Assembly: GCA_903921295.1 (NCBI GenBank)
Contig: CAIXOZ010000009.1
Coordinates: 1 to 11,361, forward strand
DNA length: 11,361 nucleotides
From: an uncultured cyanobacterium
GTDB taxonomy: Bacteria > Cyanobacteriota > Cyanobacteriia > PCC-6307 > Cyanobiaceae
Direction of reading: 5' to 3'
Within the stretch, counting starts at the first letter, position 1, and each line of letters starts with the position of its first letter. The notes beneath the pieces are model-generated. The model did no database searches, had not been told where the DNA came from, and worked only from the letters and a program-made list of their open reading frames with translations. The position numbers and the translations under genes were made by a program. This document shows, one piece after another, positions 8,002-11,361 of the stretch.

Positions 8002-8811
8002 ATGTCGGATTCCATCCCGCCTTTTCAACCCTTCGACACCAGCCCCCAGGAGCTGGCCCTGGATCCTGATGTGCTGGCCATGGAGCTGGCCCAGGAATTG
8101 TTGGGGGATCCCCTCGATGACGTCGATCTGCTCGCCGAGGAGCTCGTCGATGTCGCGGCGGAATGTGACCATGGTCTGAAGCTGCTGGCGGGCGCCGCCG
8201 AAGAGCGGATCCAGGGTCTGCGCATTTTCTGCGAACACCGCGATCCACGGGCCATTCCAGCGCTGATGCCGCTGCTCGACTGCCCCTGTCCGATTCAGCG
8301 CATGAGTGCGGTCTATGCCCTCGGTCGCAATCCCCATCCCCTGGCGGTGGAACCGCTGCTGGCGCTGTTGCAGAGCGACAGCAACGGCTATGTACGCAAG
8401 GCCGTGGCCTGGAGTCTTGGCAACTACCCCGAGGCGCCGATCCTCAATCCCCTGATCCGCTCCCTGCAGGTGGATGTGGCGGCGGTGCGGCTCTGGGCCG
8501 CCAGCTCCCTGGCGGAAGCCGGCTGCACGGGGCCGGCGAAGGCCGATCCTGCCGCGGCCCAGCTGCTGCTGAGCCTGCGGGTCGACAGCGAGCCTGCGGT
8601 GCGCAGCAACAGTGCCTGGTCACTGGGCCGTCTTTATGGCGATCTGGTGGATCCGCGCCAGCAGGAGGTGCAGGAGGCCCTGATTGCCACCCTGTTGCAC
8701 GATGCCGATGCCGGCGTCCGCGATGAAGCCCGGGTGGCGCTGGAGCAGCTCGAGGCCCCCGAGGTGCTGGATCGTCTTCAGACCCTGGTCGATGAGGGAC
8801 TGCTCAGCTGA
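8002..8811 (+). CDS. HEAT-repeat protein (PBS-lyase-like / IaiH-like)
   Basis: This is a 269-residue soluble protein. After an acidic N-terminal segment (residues 1-60) come about five HEAT-type helical repeats, near 64-110, 114-141, 148-174, 187-212 and 224-251. The repeated pattern is visible in VYALGRNPHPLAVEPLLALL, VRKAVAWSLGNYPEAP, VRLWAASSLAEAG and VRSNSAWSLGRL. These resemble the repeats of CpcE/F and NblB phycobilin lyase-type proteins. Cyanobacterial relatives also include IaiH of Synechocystis, which binds the Fe-S scaffold IscA. That is a candidate identity given the ferredoxin gene downstream, but it is not proved. Five cysteines are present, two of them in DCPCP (94, 96). The ATG at 8002 is preferred over a TTG at 7966, which would run through a hairpin. 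No phycobilisome genes are nearby, so a lyase role is not supported here. Confidence 0.85.
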   Translation: MSDSIPPFQPFDTSPQELALDPDVLAMELAQELLGDPLDDVDLLAEELVDVAAECDHGLKLLAGAAEERIQGLRIFCEHRDPRAIPALMPLLDCPCPIQRMSAVYALGRNPHPLAVEPLLALLQSDSNGYVRKAVAWSLGNYPEAPILNPLIRSLQVDVAAVRLWAASSLAEAGCTGPAKADPAAAQLLLSLRVDSEPAVRSNSAWSLGRLYGDLVDPRQQEVQEALIATLLHDADAGVRDEARVALEQLEAPEVLDRLQTLVDEGLLS

Positions 8812-8816
8812 GAACG

Positions 8817-8830
8817 CCCGGTTCGCCGGG
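8817..8830 (+). terminator. Hairpin with TTCG loop after HEAT-repeat gene
   Basis: CCCGG (8817-8821) pairs with CCGGG (8826-8830) across the tetraloop TTCG, 5 bases after the stop codon. The stem is GC-only and short, without a T-run. It plausibly separates the HEAT-repeat gene from the four-gene cluster that follows. Confidence 0.4.
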
Positions 8831-8883
8831 ACCTCAACTCCCGCCCAACCCCGTTAACATCCATCGGACCTCCCCAGGTGGGC

Positions 8884-9096
8884 ATGGCACAGCAGACGCT
8901 GCGGTTCCGCATCCGACCCGATGGCCGGGTTGAGGAACTTGTCGAGGGTCTGTCGGGTCGTGCCTGTGAGGATCTCACCGCACGGATCGAGGCTCGCCTC
9001 GGTTCTGTGCAGGCCCGCCAGAGCACCTCTGAGGCCTACCAGAGCCTGACGCCTGGTCTGGTGCAGCACCAGAACCTCGATGCGTCCCTGTCCTGA
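8884..9096 (+). CDS. DUF2997 family small protein
   Basis: This 70-residue soluble protein starts MAQQTLRFRIRPDGRVEE. The rest is a short beta-strand plus amphipathic helix carrying the family pattern EGLSGRACEDLTARIEARLG, with a single cysteine (C28). DUF2997 proteins are commonly encoded next to Ycf35 (DUF1257) in cyanobacteria, as here with an 18-base gap; their function is unknown. The ATG at 8884 is preferred over the in-frame GTG at 8878, which adds only two residues. AGGTGG at 8876-8881 resembles a ribosome-binding site but lies only two bases from the ATG, closer than ideal. It is the first gene of a compact plus-strand cluster of four. Confidence 0.82.
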   Translation: MAQQTLRFRIRPDGRVEELVEGLSGRACEDLTARIEARLGSVQARQSTSEAYQSLTPGLVQHQNLDASLS

Positions 9097-9114
9097 TCGC
9101 CCGCCGCTGATCCC

Positions 9115-9507
9115 ATGTCCCACTTCAGCACCCTCAAGACCGAGCTCCGCGATCGTGAGGCCCTGATCGAGGCGTTGCGGGACCTTGGCCATCAACCCGA
9201 AACCGGTGAGCGCCCGATCCGTGGGTATCGCGGTCAGACCGAGACAGCCGAAGTGGCGATCCTTTCACCCGACGGCGGTGATATCGGTTTTCGTTGGAAC
9301 GCAGGCAGCGGTCAGTACGAACTGGTGACCGATCTCGACCTCTGGCGTCAACCTGTTCCTGTCGAGCGCTTCCTGGCCCGTCTCACCCAGCGCTACGCCC
9401 TGCGCACGATCCTGGCCGCTTCCGCCGCCGAAGGCTTCCAGGTTCAGGAACAGATCGACGCGCTGGACGGCAGCATCGAACTGGTGGTGAGCCGCTGGGA
9501 CGGCTGA
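9115..9507 (+). CDS. ycf35: Ycf35 / DUF1257 family protein
   Basis: This 130-residue protein starts with the diagnostic MSHFSTLKTELRDREALIEA and continues with the family's GYRGQ, IGFRWN and YELVTDLDLW segments. It ends in an alpha/beta tail (VQEQIDALDGSIELVVSRWD). Ycf35 is conserved in cyanobacteria and in red-lineage plastid genomes, but its biochemical role is not established. No cysteine is present, so it does not bind a cluster by itself. It sits between DUF2997 (18 bases upstream) and a ferredoxin (5 bases downstream), which suggests co-expression and a shared, perhaps redox-linked, task. Identification of the family is strong; function is unknown. Confidence 0.9.
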   Translation: MSHFSTLKTELRDREALIEALRDLGHQPETGERPIRGYRGQTETAEVAILSPDGGDIGFRWNAGSGQYELVTDLDLWRQPVPVERFLARLTQRYALRTILAASAAEGFQVQEQIDALDGSIELVVSRWDG

Positions 9508-9512
9508 TCCCC

Positions 9513-9941
9513 ATGGATCCCCTCGGACCGCCGCCAGCATCGGTGGATCCCTCCCTCGCCTTCACGTCATCGGATGACACCGACAGGGCTACCGCCCGAA
9601 CGGGTCGGGAACCGCTTCTCGCAGGCACCTTGCGTCAGAAGGCGGTCTGGGTGGATGAAGCGGTCTGCATCGGCTGCCGCTACTGCGCCCATGTGGCAGG
9701 CAATACGTTCCTGGTCGAGCCCCGCTGGGGCCGCTCCCGGGCGATCCGTCAGGACGGGGACAGCACTGAGCGCATCCAGGAGGCGATCGATACCTGTCCG
9801 GTCGATTGCATTCACTGGGTGCCCTATGAGGAGCTGCCTGCTCTCGAGGCCAGCCTTCAGCAGCAGGAGCTCCATCCCCTCGGCCTGCCTTCGCCGGCAC
9901 GTCTGAAACGGACCCTGCCCCGGGCCGGGGGGCGGGCATGA
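9513..9941 (+). CDS. Single-[4Fe-4S] ferredoxin (Ycf35-associated type)
   Basis: This 142-residue protein carries a bacterial-type ferredoxin core. Ligands are C52, C55 and C58 (VCIGCRYCAH) and C95 (DTCPVDCIHW); C99 is an additional nearby cysteine. The second CxxC motif of a two-cluster ferredoxin is absent, so one [4Fe-4S] cluster is expected. The stretch CIHWVPYEELPALEASLQQQ after the last ligand resembles the ferredoxin domain attached to some chloroplast DnaJ proteins. Residues 1-40 are a low-complexity extension rich in Pro, Thr and Asp. The ATG at 9513 lies 5 bases after ycf35; the frame is open further upstream, but that part overlaps ycf35 and is a shadow. The stop overlaps the start of the reductase gene (ATGA). 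It probably transfers electrons to an unknown partner, of which the neighbouring reductase is the obvious candidate. Confidence 0.9.
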   Translation: MDPLGPPPASVDPSLAFTSSDDTDRATARTGREPLLAGTLRQKAVWVDEAVCIGCRYCAHVAGNTFLVEPRWGRSRAIRQDGDSTERIQEAIDTCPVDCIHWVPYEELPALEASLQQQELHPLGLPSPARLKRTLPRAGGRA

Positions 9942-11134
9942 TTCCGTGCCGCCGTTTCGGCCGCACGGAACTGGCGATGCCGGTGCTCTCCCTGGGGGGG
10001 ATGCGCTTTCAGCAGAGCTGGAGCGATGTTGAGGCCAGTGCGATCACGGAGTCCAGCCAGGCGAACCTGCGCGCCATCCTCGAGACCGCGGTGGCCCATG
10101 GCCTGCATCACATCGAAACGGCCCGTCATTACGGTTCCTCGGAGCGTCAGCTCGGGGCCTTGCTGCCGGCGGTGCCCGATCCGGATCGCCTTCTCCAGAC
10201 CAAGGTGCCGCCCCAGGCCGATGCTTCCGCTTTTGAAGCTGAGCTGGAGCTGAGCCTGGAGAGGCTCGGCGCTCAACGGGTCGAGCTGCTGGCCATTCAC
10301 GGCATCAATCGCCCCGATCACCTCGCGCAGACCCTGGCGCCCGGCGGCTGCCTGGAGGTGGCGCGCCGCTGGCAGCGGCGGGGCCGGGTCGGGGCCGTCG
10401 GTTTCTCCTCCCACGCGCCGCTGCCGGTGCTGCTGGAGGCGATCACCTCCGACCGGTTCGATTTCGTCAATCTGCACTGGTATTACATCCGCCAGGACAA
10501 CCGGTCGGCGATTGAGGCCGCCCGCGCCCACGACATGGGCGTGTTCGTGATCAGTCCGACCGACAAGGGCGGCCATCTGCACAGCCCCTCGGATCGACTG
10601 CTTGAGCTCTGCGATCCGCTGCATCCGATCGTTTTCAACGATCTCTTCTGCCTGTCGCAGCCAGGGCTGCACACGATCAGCGTCGGCGCCGCCCGGCCTG
10701 AGGATTTCGATCGGCATCTGGAGGCGGTGGCCAGGCTGCCTGAGGCTGCTTCCCTGTTGCCGCCGATCCAGGCGCGGTTGGAGCAGGCCCAGCGCCAGGC
10801 GCTGGGAGACGACTGGCTGACGAGCTGGTCCCACGGGCTGCCGACCTGGCAGCAGACGCCCGGCGGGATCAACCTGCCGGTGCTGCTCTGGCTCTACAAC
10901 CTTGTGCAGGCCTGGGATCTGGTTGGATTCGCCCGGGCCCGTTACGGGCTTCTGGGCCAGGGAAGCCATTGGTTCCCCGGCGCCAGCGCCCAGGCCCTCG
11001 ATGACACGGTCACTGACGCGGATCTGCGGGCGGTGCTGCTGCACAGCCCCTGGCGCGATCAGATCCCCGGGCGCCTGCGGGAGCTCCGCCAGCGGGTCGG
11101 TGGCGAGACGTTGCAGCGCCTCACGTCCGCCTGA
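9938..11134 (+). CDS. Aldo/keto reductase family protein with cysteine-free C-terminal ferredoxin-like domain
   Basis: This is a 398-residue protein. The N-terminal TIM barrel begins MIPCRRFGRTELAMPVLSLG and is typical of NADPH-dependent aldo/keto reductases. Of the catalytic tetrad, Tyr65 (ETARHYGSSE), Lys89 (QTKVPP) and His121 (LLAIHG) are present, but the usual Asp is Glu60. Residues 290-350 match the C-terminal extension of the COG1453-type subgroup (TPGGINLPVLLWLYN), where relatives bind [4Fe-4S] clusters through Cys motifs. Here only four cysteines exist in the whole protein (4, 138, 225, 238) and none lies in that extension. The gene overlaps the ferredoxin by 4 bases, implying translational coupling. 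Substrate is unknown, and the Glu substitution leaves it uncertain whether it is an active reductase. Family assignment is firm. Confidence 0.88.
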   Translation: MIPCRRFGRTELAMPVLSLGGMRFQQSWSDVEASAITESSQANLRAILETAVAHGLHHIETARHYGSSERQLGALLPAVPDPDRLLQTKVPPQADASAFEAELELSLERLGAQRVELLAIHGINRPDHLAQTLAPGGCLEVARRWQRRGRVGAVGFSSHAPLPVLLEAITSDRFDFVNLHWYYIRQDNRSAIEAARAHDMGVFVISPTDKGGHLHSPSDRLLELCDPLHPIVFNDLFCLSQPGLHTISVGAARPEDFDRHLEAVARLPEAASLLPPIQARLEQAQRQALGDDWLTSWSHGLPTWQQTPGGINLPVLLWLYNLVQAWDLVGFARARYGLLGQGSHWFPGASAQALDDTVTDADLRAVLLHSPWRDQIPGRLRELRQRVGGETLQRLTSA

Positions 11135-11144
11135 ATGCCTCCGA

Positions 11145-11361
11145 TCATCCCAGGGGGTGCTTGGCGGGGATGCCCACGGCCAATCGCTCGCGGCGGGCCT
11201 GGCGGGCGCGTCGGCGTATGCGTGGATCGAGGCGGGGCACGGCCGCTTCGAGCAGGCCATGTGGTTTCCGCTGCCCGTGTTCCTCGGCGCGCTGCTGACC
11301 GCGCGGCCGCGGCTGGCGGGGGTCGCGCTGGGCGTGGCGGGCGCCCTGTACTGGTTCCACG
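11145..11361 (-). CDS. Alternative: C-terminal end of an unidentified minus-strand gene
   Basis: A minus-strand frame enters from beyond the window and stops at 11145, leaving 10 bases to the reductase stop, a plausible convergent arrangement. Its last 30 residues (ending RRERLAVGIPAKHPLG) look protein-like and use the GCC and CGC codons favoured upstream. The more N-terminal part is rich in Gln, Arg, Pro and His, as expected for the antisense of a Leu/Ala-rich protein. G+C is higher at codon position 1 than at 3, which argues against coding over the full length. I do not recognise the protein. At most one of the two frames is probably real at any given base. Confidence 0.22.
   Translation of the reverse strand, partial: VEPVQGARHAQRDPRQPRPRGQQRAEEHGQRKPHGLLEAAVPRLDPRIRRRARQARRERLAVGIPAKHPLG
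11146..11172. terminator. Possible hairpin after aldo/keto reductase gene
   Basis: CATCCC (11146-11151) can pair with GGGATG (11167-11172) across a 15-base loop, 11 bases after the reductase stop. The loop is long and there is no T-run, so this is a weak candidate for the end of the four-gene transcript. Confidence 0.2.
11157..11361 (+). CDS. Possible partial membrane protein gene, open to window end
   Basis: From a GTG at 11157 the frame runs open for 68 codons to the window edge. It contains a strongly hydrophobic stretch (FEQAMWFPLPVFLGALL, then LAGVALGVAGALYW) that reads like two membrane helices. By hand count, G+C at codon positions 1, 2 and 3 is about 79, 56 and 93 percent, the order expected of a true GC-rich coding frame. 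The signal is strong after about 11240 and ambiguous before it. Alanine is mostly GCG, whereas upstream genes use GCC at least as often. No family is recognised and the start is uncertain. It conflicts with the minus-strand frame over the same bases. Confidence 0.35.
   Translation, partial: MLGGDAHGQSLAAGLAGASAYAWIEAGHGRFEQAMWFPLPVFLGALLTARPRLAGVALGVAGALYWFH

Noticed and set aside
8868..8879. ACCT-CCCC-AGGT mini-hairpin covering the ribosome-binding-like AGGTGG before the DUF2997 gene
   Set aside because: A 4-bp stem is too weak to claim translational control, and the ribosome-binding match itself is poorly spaced.
9857..11260. 467-codon minus-strand frame opposite the reductase
   Set aside because: The reductase barrel and catalytic motifs on the plus strand are unmistakable, and the antisense product is low-complexity.
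1..11361. CRISPR arrays, tRNA or rRNA genes, insertion sequences, phage or defence genes
   Set aside because: Reading through the window I saw no direct-repeat arrays, cloverleaf-like segments, transposase motifs or terminal inverted repeats. The content is core-genome housekeeping and redox genes.

Overview
The window looks like a chromosomal segment from a GC-rich picocyanobacterium of the Synechococcus/Cyanobium type. The RNA polymerase beta-prime subunit is split into rpoC1 and rpoC2, as in cyanobacteria and plastids. rpoC2 carries the very long insertion inside the trigger loop typical of cyanobacteria. A high-light-inducible (Hli) gene follows it directly, and a Ycf35 gene lies downstream. 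These assignments come from reading motifs; no database search was run.

Layout. Bases 1-876 are the 3' end of rpoC1, which is cut by the window edge. rpoC2 follows after 55 bases. It overlaps by 8 bases a small hli gene, which is 2 bases from rlmN (23S rRNA/tRNA adenosine-C2 methyltransferase). These four genes read as one plus-strand transcription unit. An AmpG-type MFS permease lies convergent on the minus strand (6433-7728). Divergent from it is a 41-codon gene for a single-pass membrane peptide, and then a HEAT-repeat protein.

After a small hairpin comes a tight plus-strand cluster: a DUF2997 protein, Ycf35 (DUF1257), a single-[4Fe-4S] ferredoxin and an aldo/keto reductase. The gaps are 18 bases, 5 bases and a 4-base ATGA overlap. 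The last 227 bases hold two overlapping open frames on opposite strands, and neither can be assigned with certainty.

How the genes work together. rpoC1 and rpoC2 encode the catalytic half of RNA polymerase. hli encodes a one-helix chlorophyll-binding stress protein that appears to share the polymerase transcript. The DUF2997-Ycf35-ferredoxin-reductase cluster looks like a compact, largely uncharacterised redox module. The reductase keeps the PGGIN-type motif of a C-terminal ferredoxin-like domain but has lost its cysteines, while a free-standing ferredoxin is encoded just upstream. This is the most interesting biological hypothesis in the window. The rest is ordinary core genome.
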